Source: Nocardioides carbamazepini (GTDB lineage: Bacteria; Actinomycetota; Actinomycetes; Propionibacteriales; Nocardioidaceae). Taken from it: a stretch of DNA of 64,000 nt. A model generated the notes under the pieces. It was given only the letters and a program-made list of their open reading frames with translations. It did not search any database and was not told the origin of the DNA. Position numbers and translations under genes: made by a program. Shown here in pieces: positions 24,272 to 32,898 of this stretch (the stretch's first letter is position 1; the number at the start of each line of letters is the position of its first letter). Location: assembly GCF_024614185.1 (NCBI RefSeq), contig NZ_JAHTLF010000025.1, forward strand, positions 124,001-188,000, read 5' to 3'.

Positions 24272-26337
24272 GCGCGCCCGGCTCGCTGGCGGCGCTGCTC
24301 GACCCGCGCGCCATCGCGGTGGTGGGCGCCTCGGACAAGCCGAACAAGCTCGGCCAGGCGATGATGCAGTCGCTCCGCGGCTACGCCGGCGCGGTCGTCG
24401 GCATCAACCCGGCGGGCAGCCGGGACATGTTCCCCGACCTCGCCGCCGCCCTCCGGGTCCACCCGGCCCTGGACCTCGCGGTCCTGTGCGTGCCGGCGCC
24501 CGCCGTCCCCGGCGCGCTGCGGGAGTGCGGTGCCTCGGGCGTCGCGGCCGCGGTGGTCTGCGCGGGAGGCTTCGCCGAGATCGGCGCGGCCGGGCAGGCC
24601 GTGCACGACGACCTGGTGGCCGCTGTCGCCGAGACCGGCGTGCGGCTGCTCGGGCCCAACACCTCGGGCTTCTTCCGGCCCGGCGCGCGGTTGTTCGCGA
24701 GCTTCGTGCCCGGGGTCGGCGAGCTCGGCTCGGGCTCGGTCGGCATCGTCGCGGCCAGCGGCGGCGTCAACCACGCGCTCGCCTTCCAGCTCGACCGGAT
24801 CGGCGCCGGCGTGAGCACGGGCGTCGGTCTGGGAGCCGCGATCGACGTGACCGCGGTCGACGTCCTGCACCACCTGGCCGACGACCCCCAGACCCGCGCG
24901 GTGGCGCTGCACCTCGAGTCCGTCCCCGACGGGCCCGGCCTCCTCGCTGCCGTACGACGGGTGGTCGAGGTCAAGCCCGTCGTCGCGCTGGTCGTGGGCC
25001 AGAACGACATCAGCGAGTTCGCCCAGTCCCACACGGGATCGCTGGCGACGGCCTGGAGCACCACGCGCGCGCTGTTGCGCGAGGCCGGCGCGGTCGTGGT
25101 GGACTCGGAGATCGAGCTCGTCAACGCCGCCTCGGCGCTGACGGCCGTCCGGGCCGCGCCGCGGCCAAGGGCAGGGGTCGGCCTGGTGACCGGCCAGGCC
25201 GGACCGGGGCTGATCATCGCCGACGAGCTGAGCACCCGCGGGGTCGACGTGCCGCGCGTCGCGCCGGCGACCAAGCAGCGGCTCACCGAGCTGCTGCCGC
25301 CACTGACCTTCCTGGACAACCCCGTCGACACCGGCCGTCCTGGCCCGACCTTCGCCGACGTGCTCGCCACGGTGGGCGGGGACGAGAACGTCGACGTGCT
25401 GGGTGTTTACTCGATCGTCGAGCCGGTGGTCTCGCTGCCCGACGCCCTGGCCACGGCGGCGCTGACGATCCCGGTCGTGGTGGCCGTCGACGGGCACGGG
25501 CGCGCCGTCGAGGACGTGCGCACGGCCGCCGCCGGACAGGTGCCCGTGCTGGTCGGGCCGACCGCGCTGGCGCAGGGCCTGCACGCGATCACCGTCGACG
25601 CGCACGCTCGCAGCATGCGGAGTGCCGCGCCGGCGCAGACCGCCGGGCCACGCCTCCACGACGCCGCCGCGTGGGCGGGGAGCGCGTGGTCGGAGGCGCG
25701 GGCCAAGGACCTGCTCGACGCGCTCGGCGTACGGACGCCGCGGCGCGCGGTCTGCACCGACCTGGCCGAGGCGCGGGCGGCGCTCGAGAAGCTCGGTCCC
25801 TCGGTCGCGGTCAAGGTCCTCGACCCGGCGGTGCTCCACAAGTCGGACATCGGCGGTGTCCACCTCGGCGTGGCGAGCGACGCCGACCTCGGTACGGCGA
25901 TCGCCGCGCTCGAGCGGATCGGCGCGCCCGCGTTCCTGGTCGAGGAGATGGCACCCGACGGCGTCGACCTGCTCCTGGGCGTCCGGATCGACCCGGTGTT
26001 CGGCCCGATCGCCGTCCTCGGTGTCGGCGGCATCGCGACCGAGCTGTGGGACGACACCGCGATCTGCTCCCTCCCGGCGCCGCCCCACGTGGTGCGCGCG
26101 CTCCCGGGACAGCTGCGTGCCGAGCCCCTGGTCGACGGTTACCGCGGCGGACCCGCACTCGACCGCGACGAGCTGGTGCGGGTGGTCGGCGCCCTCGCCG
26201 AGGCGTTGCTCTCGGATGCCGGGATCCAGGAGATCGAGATCAACCCCCTGCGCGTCGGTAGCGACGGGCTGGTGGCGCTGGACGCGGTGGTCGTCGCAGC
26301 GCGAGCCGAGCAGCGAGCAGAGGAGAAGGTGGAATGA
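24268..26337 (+). CDS. NDP-forming acyl-CoA synthetase (acetate-CoA ligase family)
   Basis: 689 residues in the usual fused order: CoA-binding domain (IAVVGASDKPNKLGQAM), succinyl-CoA ligase-like domains with the phospho-His motif SHTGSLATAWSTTRALLREAG, and a C-terminal ATP-grasp domain (VAVKVLDPAVLHKSDIGGVHLG and GIATELWDD). It makes or uses an acyl-CoA with ADP/ATP exchange; substrates of such enzymes include aromatic and branched acids. Without an N-acetyltransferase domain it is not a Pat-type enzyme. Coupled to the genes before and after by ATGA overlaps. Confidence 0.88.
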   Translation: MSAPGSLAALLDPRAIAVVGASDKPNKLGQAMMQSLRGYAGAVVGINPAGSRDMFPDLAAALRVHPALDLAVLCVPAPAVPGALRECGASGVAAAVVCAGGFAEIGAAGQAVHDDLVAAVAETGVRLLGPNTSGFFRPGARLFASFVPGVGELGSGSVGIVAASGGVNHALAFQLDRIGAGVSTGVGLGAAIDVTAVDVLHHLADDPQTRAVALHLESVPDGPGLLAAVRRVVEVKPVVALVVGQNDISEFAQSHTGSLATAWSTTRALLREAGAVVVDSEIELVNAASALTAVRAAPRPRAGVGLVTGQAGPGLIIADELSTRGVDVPRVAPATKQRLTELLPPLTFLDNPVDTGRPGPTFADVLATVGGDENVDVLGVYSIVEPVVSLPDALATAALTIPVVVAVDGHGRAVEDVRTAAAGQVPVLVGPTALAQGLHAITVDAHARSMRSAAPAQTAGPRLHDAAAWAGSAWSEARAKDLLDALGVRTPRRAVCTDLAEARAALEKLGPSVAVKVLDPAVLHKSDIGGVHLGVASDADLGTAIAALERIGAPAFLVEEMAPDGVDLLLGVRIDPVFGPIAVLGVGGIATELWDDTAICSLPAPPHVVRALPGQLRAEPLVDGYRGGPALDRDELVRVVGALAEALLSDAGIQEIEINPLRVGSDGLVALDAVVVAARAEQRAEEKVE

Positions 26338-27995
26338 GTGTGCACGCCGAGCCGATCGCCGCGACGTCGCAGGGCGTGGTGCCGTGGCCCGAGGACGTCG
26401 CCGAGCGCTACCGCGCCGAGGGACTGTGGGCCGGCCTGCACCTCTTCGAGATCTTCGCGCGGGCCGCGGCCGAGCGGCCCGACGCCGTCGCCCTGGTCGA
26501 CGGCGACGTCCGGCTGACCTATGCCGAGGTGCTCGCCCGCGCCGATGCCGGCGCCCGCCGGCTCCGCGATGCCGGCCTCGCGGCCGACGACCGGATCATC
26601 GTCCAGCTCCCGAACACCTGGCAGTTCGTCGTCCTCACGCTCGCCTGCCTGCGCGCGGGCATCGTCCCGGTCTTCGCGCTGCCCGCCCACCGGGCGCTCG
26701 AGCTGACCTCCCTCGCGCAGGTCGCCCAGGCCCGCGCCCTCGTCGTCCCGAGCGTGCTGCGGGGGTTCGACCACCGCGAGCTCGCAGACACCGTCCGCGC
26801 CGACGTGCCGAGCCTCGTCGTCACGCTCGTGCTCGGCGACGCGCGCAGCACGGACCTCGACGTGGACGCCGTCGTCGCCCCCGGTCCTGAGCGGCTGGCC
26901 GAGCCGCCGGCACCGTCGGGCGCGGTCGCGCTGTTCCTGTTGTCGGGCGGCACCACCGGGCTGCCGAAGCTCATCGCCCGCACCCACGACGACTACGCCT
27001 ACAACGCCCGTCAGTGCGGCGTGATCACCGGTCTCGACGCGTCGACGGTCTACCTGGTCACGTTGCCGGCCGGGCACAACTTCCCGCTCGCCTGCCCGGG
27101 CATCCTCGGCACCCTCTTCGTGGGCGGCCGGGTCGTGATGCTGGCGAGCCCGGAGCCTTCGCGGGCGCTGGAGGTCATCGCCGCCGAGGGCGTCACCGTG
27201 ACCGCAGCGGTGCCCGCCGTCGCCCAGCGCTGGGTCGACCACGCCGCCGAGCACGGCCTCACCGCCGCGCCGCTGCAGGTGCTTCAGGTCGGCGGCTCGC
27301 GGATGCCCGACGAGGCGGCCCGCAAGGTCACCGCCGTGCTCGGCTGCACGCTGCAGCAGGTCTTCGGCATGGCTGAGGGACTGATCAACATGACCCGCCT
27401 CGACGATCCGGTCGAGGTGATCACCGGCACCCAGGGCCGGCCGATCTCCGCGGCCGACGAGATCCGGGTCGTCGACGAGGAAGGGGCCGATGTGCCCGCC
27501 GGTGAGAAGGGGCTCATCCTCACGCGGGGGCCCTACACGCCGCGCGGCTACTACCGGAGCCCCGAGGCGAACGCGCGTGCGTTCGTCGACGGCTGGTACG
27601 GCTCCGGCGACGTCGTCGAGCTCCGCGCCGACGGCAACCTCGTCGTCCACGGCCGGGCCCACGACCTGATCAACCGCGGGGGCGAGAAGATCTCGGCCGA
27701 GGAGGTCGAGAGCCTCGCCTACCGCGTCGCCGACGTCGAGCTGGCCGCGGCGGTGGCGATGCCGGACCCGCTCCTCGGTCAGCGGCTGTGCCTCTATGTC
27801 CAGGTCCGGCCCGGTGCGACGGTGGTGTTGGACGACGTCCGCGCCGCCATGACCGCTGCCGGTATCGCCGCCTTCAAGCTTCCTGAGCGCCTCGTCGTCA
27901 TCGATGAGATCCCGACCACCAAGGTCGGCAAGACCGACAAGCGCGCCCTGCGCGACGACATCGCCCGCAGGCTGTCCCTGGAGGAGCCCGCCTGA
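26334..27995 (+). CDS. Aryl-acid adenylating ligase (DhbE/EntE or salicylyl-CoA synthetase type)
   Basis: 553 residues of the ANL superfamily. The P-loop LLSGGTTGLPKLIARTHDDY, the A5 region VFGMAEGLINMTR, the hinge DGWYGSGDVVELRADG and the C-terminal PTTKVGKTDKRAL (catalytic Lys) are all intact. GHNFPLACPG matches the HN(Y/F)PL aryl-pocket motif of DhbE-type enzymes, in which the Asn contacts the ortho substituent of 2,3-dihydroxybenzoate or salicylate. This argues for an ortho-substituted aromatic acid. No carrier-protein or siderophore genes are near, so CoA-ester formation for catabolism is the likelier role, feeding the monooxygenase two genes upstream. Confidence 0.87.
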   Translation: MSVHAEPIAATSQGVVPWPEDVAERYRAEGLWAGLHLFEIFARAAAERPDAVALVDGDVRLTYAEVLARADAGARRLRDAGLAADDRIIVQLPNTWQFVVLTLACLRAGIVPVFALPAHRALELTSLAQVAQARALVVPSVLRGFDHRELADTVRADVPSLVVTLVLGDARSTDLDVDAVVAPGPERLAEPPAPSGAVALFLLSGGTTGLPKLIARTHDDYAYNARQCGVITGLDASTVYLVTLPAGHNFPLACPGILGTLFVGGRVVMLASPEPSRALEVIAAEGVTVTAAVPAVAQRWVDHAAEHGLTAAPLQVLQVGGSRMPDEAARKVTAVLGCTLQQVFGMAEGLINMTRLDDPVEVITGTQGRPISAADEIRVVDEEGADVPAGEKGLILTRGPYTPRGYYRSPEANARAFVDGWYGSGDVVELRADGNLVVHGRAHDLINRGGEKISAEEVESLAYRVADVELAAAVAMPDPLLGQRLCLYVQVRPGATVVLDDVRAAMTAAGIAAFKLPERLVVIDEIPTTKVGKTDKRALRDDIARRLSLEEPA

Positions 27996-28293
27996 CTGGG
28001 GCCGAGCTCCTGCCCCCGCCCAGTGGTGCCGGCGACCTCGTCCCGGTCGCCCGCGACGGCGAACACCAGCGCGGACAGCATGCCGGAACACGTGCTGGTG
28101 CGGATCGGACCTGAAGCCGTCTGCCGTTGCGGAGTCCTCCGTGGCCCCGCACGTCCGAGTGCATCGAAAAAGTAGATCTAAATCGCCAAAAACATCTGTT
28201 GGACAGGCGCATCTCCTGTTGCCGAAGATCCCCAGTGTGCGAGCGTCGCGCAGCGGAGAGTGGCCTGCTCAACGGCAGGCAGTGGAGGCAGAG
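27996..28293 (+). promoter_or_regulatory. Promoter/operator region before the flavin monooxygenase
   Basis: 298 bases, with an AT-rich patch around 28165-28200. It contains the palindrome TAGATCTA at 28173-28180 and CTGTTGGACAG at 28196-28206, which nearly repeats CTGTTCGACAG at 30633-30643. GGAGG at 28284-28288 is the ribosome site of the next gene. Confidence 0.4.
28196..28206. promoter_or_regulatory. Candidate operator CTGTTGGACAG
   Basis: Inverted repeat CTGT/ACAG around a 3-base centre. One base differs from the copy at 30633-30643, and the left 8 bases also occur at 22770-22777. Confidence 0.4.
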
Positions 28294-29556
28294 ATGGTGG
28301 ATGAAGCGGTTGAGGTCGTGGTGGTCGGGGCGGGCCAGGCCGGCATCGCGATGAGCGAGCACCTGGGACGGCACGGCGTATCCCATGTCGTGCTGGAGAG
28401 GCACGGGATCGCCGAGCGCTGGCGACGCGAGCGATGGGACTCCCTGGTCGCGAACGGGCCGTCCTGGCACGACCGCTTCCCCGGCCTCTCCTTCGCCGAG
28501 GTGGCCGACCTCGACGGGGCTGCCTTCGCGACGAAGGACCAGGTCGCCGACTACTTCGCCGCGTACGCCCGCAAGATCGAGGCGCCGGTCCGGACCGGCG
28601 TCGAGGTCACCTCGGTTCGCAGGAACGCGCGGCGCGCAGGCTTCCGCGTCGAGACGTCGCAGGGATCGATCGACGCCCGGTTCGTGGTCGCGGCGACGGG
28701 GCCGTTCCAGGTGCCTGTCATGCCCCGGGTCGTGCCCGACGACGCGGTCGCCCTGCAGCTCCACTCGAGCTCGTACCGCAACCCGTCGCAGCTGCCCGAG
28801 GGCGCGGTACTGGTCGTCGGAGCGGGATCGTCCGGTGCCCAGATCGCCGATGAGCTGCGCCGAGCCGGTCGGACGGTCTACCTGTCCGTCGGACCGCACG
28901 ACCGTCCGCCCCGCTCCTACCGGGACCGCGACTTCTGCTGGTGGCTGGGCGTGTTGGGGCAGTGGGATCTCGCGGCGCCGACGGCTGGAGCCGAGCACGT
29001 GACGATCGCCGTGAGCGGGGCCCGGGCGGGTCACACGGTGGACTTCCGCGACCTGGAAGCGAACGGGGTGCACCTGGTGGGGCGCACGACCGCGTTCGAG
29101 GAGGGCAGGCTCCGCTTCGCGGACGACCTCGGGAAGAGCATCGCCGCTGGTGACGCGTCCTATCTCGCACTGCTCGAGGCTGCTGACGCCTACGTCGACC
29201 GCAATGGGATCGATCTCCCTGAGGAGGCCCGAGCGTGGGTCCTGGGGCCCTACCCCAGCGCCGTCGTGGACCCACTGCTCGAGCTCGACCTCGACGAGCA
29301 GGGCGTCGCCTCGATCGTCTGGGCGACCGGCTTTCGGACCGACTACGGCTGGCTCCAGGTGGACGCGTTCGATGCTGCCGGCGAGCCGGCCCATCACCGC
29401 GGGGTCTCGACGGAGCCCGGCGTCTACTTCGTCGGACTGCCCTGGCTGTCTCGGCGGGCCTCGAGCTTCATCTGGGGTGTGTGGCACGACGCCCGCTACA
29501 TCGCGGATCAGATCGCCATCCAGCGTGGCTATCTCGCACACGGATCACCCCAGTAG
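28294..29556 (+). CDS. FMO-like flavin monooxygenase (CzcO/YUCCA-related)
   Basis: 420 residues. FAD motif VVVVGAGQAGIAMSEHL (about 8-24), the WDSLVANGPSWHDRFPGLSF segment typical of YUCCA-like FMOs, NADPH motif VVGAGSSGAQIADELRRAGR near 180, and ATGFRTDYGWL near 345. These enzymes oxygenate soft nucleophiles (N or S) or perform Baeyer-Villiger reactions with NADPH and O2; in this setting N-oxygenation of an amine or imidazole-type ring is plausible. The ATG at 28294 follows GGAGG. G+C is slightly below the neighbours, hinting at a separate origin. Confidence 0.84.
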   Translation: MVDEAVEVVVVGAGQAGIAMSEHLGRHGVSHVVLERHGIAERWRRERWDSLVANGPSWHDRFPGLSFAEVADLDGAAFATKDQVADYFAAYARKIEAPVRTGVEVTSVRRNARRAGFRVETSQGSIDARFVVAATGPFQVPVMPRVVPDDAVALQLHSSSYRNPSQLPEGAVLVVGAGSSGAQIADELRRAGRTVYLSVGPHDRPPRSYRDRDFCWWLGVLGQWDLAAPTAGAEHVTIAVSGARAGHTVDFRDLEANGVHLVGRTTAFEEGRLRFADDLGKSIAAGDASYLALLEAADAYVDRNGIDLPEEARAWVLGPYPSAVVDPLLELDLDEQGVASIVWATGFRTDYGWLQVDAFDAAGEPAHHRGVSTEPGVYFVGLPWLSRRASSFIWGVWHDARYIADQIAIQRGYLAHGSPQ

Positions 29557-29631
29557 CGCGTCACTGGCCTGGCTCAGGCGAGCGCCCCCAGTGCAAGTGC
29601 ATCGGCCCGGGCGATCCCAAAGCCCCACGGC

Positions 29632-29646
29632 ATCGGCACTGCCGAT
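29632..29646. promoter_or_regulatory. LysR-type recognition site, ATC-N9-GAT
   Basis: ATCGGCACTGCCGAT lies within a perfect 7-bp inverted repeat (CATCGGC-ACT-GCCGATG, 29631-29647), 51 bases upstream of the LysR gene start. This matches the T-N11-A / ATC-N9-GAT pattern of LysR regulator sites, consistent with autoregulation. Confidence 0.5.
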
Positions 29647-29697
29647 GGCCAACTAGGCTTCGTGCATCCCATGACCGCGGCGAGGCGGAGGATCGAC

Positions 29698-30630
29698 ATG
29701 GCGGGGACCTACACGCTGAGGCAGCTCGAGTACTTCGTCGCGGTCGCCGAGGCGGGCAGTGTGACCGCGGCGGCGCAGCAGATCCATCTCTCGCAGTCGG
29801 CGCTCTCGACGGCGCTGGCCGAGCTCGAGCGCGCCCTCGACGTCCAGCTCCTGCTGCGCCACCACGCCCGCGGCGTCTCGCTGACGCCCGCGGGGGAGCA
29901 GCTGCTCACCGGGAGCCGCCGCCTCCTGCGGGAGGCGGCCGAGCTCGCCGACGAGGCCCGCGGACTGGGCAAGGACGTGACAGGCACCTTCCACCTCGCC
30001 TGCTTCGGCGTCCTGGCGCCGTACGTCCTGCCCGAGGTGCTCGCCGCCGTCGCGGCCCGGCTGCCGATGCTCGAGGTGACCACGAGCGAGGTCGACCTGG
30101 CCGAGCTCGTCGAGGGGATCGGCAACGGCCGGTTCGAGCTGGCGATCGGCTACGACCTCACGTCCGACCCGCGCCTGGAGACCACGCGCCTGTACTCCCT
30201 GCGCCCCTACGTCCTCCTGCCGCGCACCCACCGGCTCGCCGGCCGGAAGCGGATCAAGCTGGCGGACCTGGCCGACGATCCTCTGGCGCTGCTGGACCTG
30301 CCCTACAGCCGGGAGTACTTCGCCGGCCTGTTCCAGGCCGTCGGGCTGCACCCCACGATCCGCTATCGATCGACCAGCACCGAGACCTGCCGCGCCCTGG
30401 TCGCCCGTGGCCTCGCGTACACGGTCCTCAACGCGCGCCCGCGCGACGACGGCAGTCTCGACCACCAGGCGGTGGTTCCGGTGGCGATCTCCCATGAGGC
30501 GGCGTCGCTCGACGTGGTGCTGATCAAGGCCGCCGGAGTGCGCCCCACCCGGCGCATGTCGGCCGTGCGCGAGATCGTCGACGACCTGGTTGCCACTGGA
30601 TCGATTGCATCGATGTTCGGCGACAATTAG
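29698..30630 (+). CDS. LysR-family transcriptional regulator
   Basis: 310 residues. The N-terminal winged helix is YTLRQLEYFVAVAEAGSVTAAAQQIHLSQSALSTALAELERAL; the effector-binding domain begins near residue 90 (GTFHLACFGVLAPYVLPEVL). I chose the ATG at 29698, 6 bases after GGAGG, over an in-frame ATG at 29662. It is encoded in the same direction as the amine dehydrogenase gene 137 bases downstream; the paired motifs at 28196 and 30633 flank it, making it the obvious candidate to control the flavin monooxygenase and the amine operon. Confidence 0.9.
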   Translation: MAGTYTLRQLEYFVAVAEAGSVTAAAQQIHLSQSALSTALAELERALDVQLLLRHHARGVSLTPAGEQLLTGSRRLLREAAELADEARGLGKDVTGTFHLACFGVLAPYVLPEVLAAVAARLPMLEVTTSEVDLAELVEGIGNGRFELAIGYDLTSDPRLETTRLYSLRPYVLLPRTHRLAGRKRIKLADLADDPLALLDLPYSREYFAGLFQAVGLHPTIRYRSTSTETCRALVARGLAYTVLNARPRDDGSLDHQAVVPVAISHEAASLDVVLIKAAGVRPTRRMSAVREIVDDLVATGSIASMFGDN

Positions 30631-30632
30631 AT

Positions 30633-30643
30633 CTGTTCGACAG
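30633..30643. promoter_or_regulatory. Candidate operator CTGTTCGACAG before the amine dehydrogenase operon
   Basis: Perfect CTGT/ACAG arms around TCG, immediately after the LysR stop codon. See the matching site at 28196-28206; AGATCT also occurs next to both copies. Confidence 0.4.
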
Positions 30644-30766
30644 TGGGTCGTGCCCTCCCTACGCTTCTGGACAGCGGGGTGACCGACGGGGCCGGCCACG
30701 CTGTCGCCAGAACTGCGCAGCCGGGCGGCTGCGCGCCGACACCGGCTCCCGGAGGAGGCGCAGCCC

Positions 30767-32869
30767 GTGGTCCAGCAGACAACGGCCGGCCGGTACGACG
30801 TCCTGTTCGAGCCGGTCGCGATCGGACCGCTCACGACGAGGAACCGCTTCTACCAGGTGCCCCACTGCAACGGCATGGGCTACCGCGATCCCAGTGCCCA
30901 GGCCGCGATGCGGCGGGTGAAGGCCGAGGGCGGCTGGGGCGTCGTCTGCACCGAGCAGGTCGAGATCCACCCGACCTCCGACATCGCGCCCTTCATCGAG
31001 CTGCGCATCTGGGACGACCAGGACCTGCCCGCGCTGGCCCGCATCGTCGAGGCGATCCACGCCGGCGGCTCGCTGGCCGGCATCGAGCTCGCGCACAACG
31101 GCCTCAACGCCCCGAACCTCTACAGCCGTGAGGCCCCGATCGGGCCCGCGCACCTGCCGGTCGCCACCTTCACCGCCGACCCGGTCCAGGCCCGGGCGAT
31201 GTCGAAGGCGGACATCGCGGACCTGCGGCGGTGGCACCGCAACGCCGTACGCCGATCGATCGACACCGGGTACGACATCGTCTACGTGTACGCCGGGCAC
31301 GCCCTCGGCGGCATCCACCACTTCCTGTCGCCGCGCTACAACCAGCGCACCGACGAGTACGGCGGCAGCGCCCGGAACCGGATGCGGCTGCTGCGCGAGA
31401 TCCTCGAGGAGACCCAGGAGGAGGTGGCCGGCCGGGGTGCCGTCGCCTGCCGCCTGACGGTCGACGAGCTGCTCGGCCCGGCCGGCATCTCCCGGCCCGA
31501 CATCGAGGAGGTGCTCGGCGAGCTGGGGGAGCATCCCGACCTGTGGGACTTCGTGATGGGCAGCTGGGAGGACGACAGCAACACCTCCCGGTTCGGGCCC
31601 GAGGGCGAGCAGGAGCGGTACGTCGCCGGCCTCAAGGAGCTCACCTCCAAGCCGGTCGTCGGGGTCGGTCGCTTCACCTCACCGGACCTCATGGTGCGCC
31701 AGGTGCGGTCGGGGATCCTCGACCTGATCGGCGCCGCCCGGCCGTCGATCGCCGACCCCTTCCTGCCCAACAAGATCCGCGCCGGCCAGCTCGAGCGGAT
31801 CCGTGAGTGCATCGGCTGCAACCTCTGCGTGTCCGGCGACTTCACCATGTCGCCGATCAGGTGCACGCAGAACCCGAGCATGGGCGAGGAGTACCGCCGC
31901 GGCTGGCACCCCGAGTTCATCCGGCCGCGGGAGTCCGCGAAGCGGATCCTCGTCGTCGGCGCCGGACCGTCCGGCCTCGAGGCGACGCGGGCGCTGGGCG
32001 AGCGTGGCTACGAGGTGACCCTGGTCGAGGCGACACGCGACCTCGGTGGCCGCGTGGCCAAGGAGTCGCGCTTGCCCGGCCTCGCGGCCTGGATCCGGGT
32101 CCTGGACCACCGGCAGCAGGCGATCGACGCCCTGCCGCTGGTCGACGTCTACCGGGAGAGCCCGATGACCGCCGCGGACATCGCGGAGTTCGGCTTCGAG
32201 CACGTCGCGGTCGCCACCGGCGCCGTCTGGCGCCGCGACGGCGTCGCGCGCTGGCACACCCAGCCGGTCGCCGTCCACGACGCGGCCGAGGTGCTCACCC
32301 CCGACGACCTGATGGCGGGCATGCGTCCCCGCGGCCGACGTGTCGTGCTCTTCGACGACGACCACTACTACCTCGGCGGGGTGCTCGCGGAGCTGCTGAG
32401 CACCGAAGGGTACGACGTCCACCTCGTCACCCCGGCCTCCACCGTGTCCTCGTGGACCGTCAACACGATGGAGGTCGCCAAGATCCAGCGCCGGGTGCTC
32501 GAGGCCGGCGTCACGACCTGGTGCAACCACACCGTGACCGAGGTCGGTGCCGACCACGTCGTCACGATGAACGTCTTCACCGACCGGTGCGCGCCCCTGG
32601 CCGCCGACAGCGTGGTGATGGTGACCGCGCGCCTGCCGGAGGAGTCGCTGCTCAACGAGCTCCAGGCGTCGCTGGGCAGCACGCTCGCCAGCGTCCGTGG
32701 CATCGGCGACGCCTGGGCGCCCGGCACCATCGCCGCGGCGGTGTGGTCGGGCCGCCGCTTCGCCGAGGAGTTCGATGCCACGCTCCCCGCCTCCGACGAG
32801 GTGCCCTTCCGGCGCGAGGTCACCCGGCTCTCGCCCACCGTCTACCACCCCGCCTTCCCCCACCAGTGA
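30767..32869 (+). CDS. Amine dehydrogenase of the TMADH family, histamine/dimethylamine dehydrogenase-like
   Basis: 700 residues: FMN TIM barrel (1-~345), 4Fe-4S site, then two Rossmann-like domains (ADP-binding GAGPSGLEATRALGERGYEV). RNRFYQVPHC supplies Cys34, equivalent to TMADH Cys30 that carries 6-S-cysteinyl-FMN. Cluster Cys are 348, 351, 354 and 366. The substrate bowl aligns as Gln64, Trp267 and Asp358, where TMADH has Tyr60, Trp264 and Trp355; Gln/Trp/Asp is what I recall for Nocardioides simplex histamine dehydrogenase. It would oxidise an amine to aldehyde plus ammonia, passing electrons to ETF or another carrier; no ETF gene is near. The GTG follows GGAGGAGG by 8 bases. Confidence 0.87.
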   Translation: MVQQTTAGRYDVLFEPVAIGPLTTRNRFYQVPHCNGMGYRDPSAQAAMRRVKAEGGWGVVCTEQVEIHPTSDIAPFIELRIWDDQDLPALARIVEAIHAGGSLAGIELAHNGLNAPNLYSREAPIGPAHLPVATFTADPVQARAMSKADIADLRRWHRNAVRRSIDTGYDIVYVYAGHALGGIHHFLSPRYNQRTDEYGGSARNRMRLLREILEETQEEVAGRGAVACRLTVDELLGPAGISRPDIEEVLGELGEHPDLWDFVMGSWEDDSNTSRFGPEGEQERYVAGLKELTSKPVVGVGRFTSPDLMVRQVRSGILDLIGAARPSIADPFLPNKIRAGQLERIRECIGCNLCVSGDFTMSPIRCTQNPSMGEEYRRGWHPEFIRPRESAKRILVVGAGPSGLEATRALGERGYEVTLVEATRDLGGRVAKESRLPGLAAWIRVLDHRQQAIDALPLVDVYRESPMTAADIAEFGFEHVAVATGAVWRRDGVARWHTQPVAVHDAAEVLTPDDLMAGMRPRGRRVVLFDDDHYYLGGVLAELLSTEGYDVHLVTPASTVSSWTVNTMEVAKIQRRVLEAGVTTWCNHTVTEVGADHVVTMNVFTDRCAPLAADSVVMVTARLPEESLLNELQASLGSTLASVRGIGDAWAPGTIAAAVWSGRRFAEEFDATLPASDEVPFRREVTRLSPTVYHPAFPHQ

Positions 32870-32898
32870 CCCCCGGTCGCCCAACGAGAGGAACACCC

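Noticed and set aside
26334..27995. Siderophore-type 2,3-dihydroxybenzoate activation gene
   Set aside because: No carrier protein, NRPS or iron-uptake genes nearby, and the gene is overlapped with catabolic CoA-pathway genes.
30767..32869. 2,4-dienoyl-CoA reductase or plain old yellow enzyme
   Set aside because: The covalent-flavin Cys, the YQVPHC context, the pocket Trp267 and the EEYRRGWHPE segment are specific to the TMADH group.
30767..32869. True trimethylamine dehydrogenase
   Set aside because: Two of three aromatic-bowl residues are replaced (Gln64, Asp358), which should not hold a quaternary-like trimethylammonium group.
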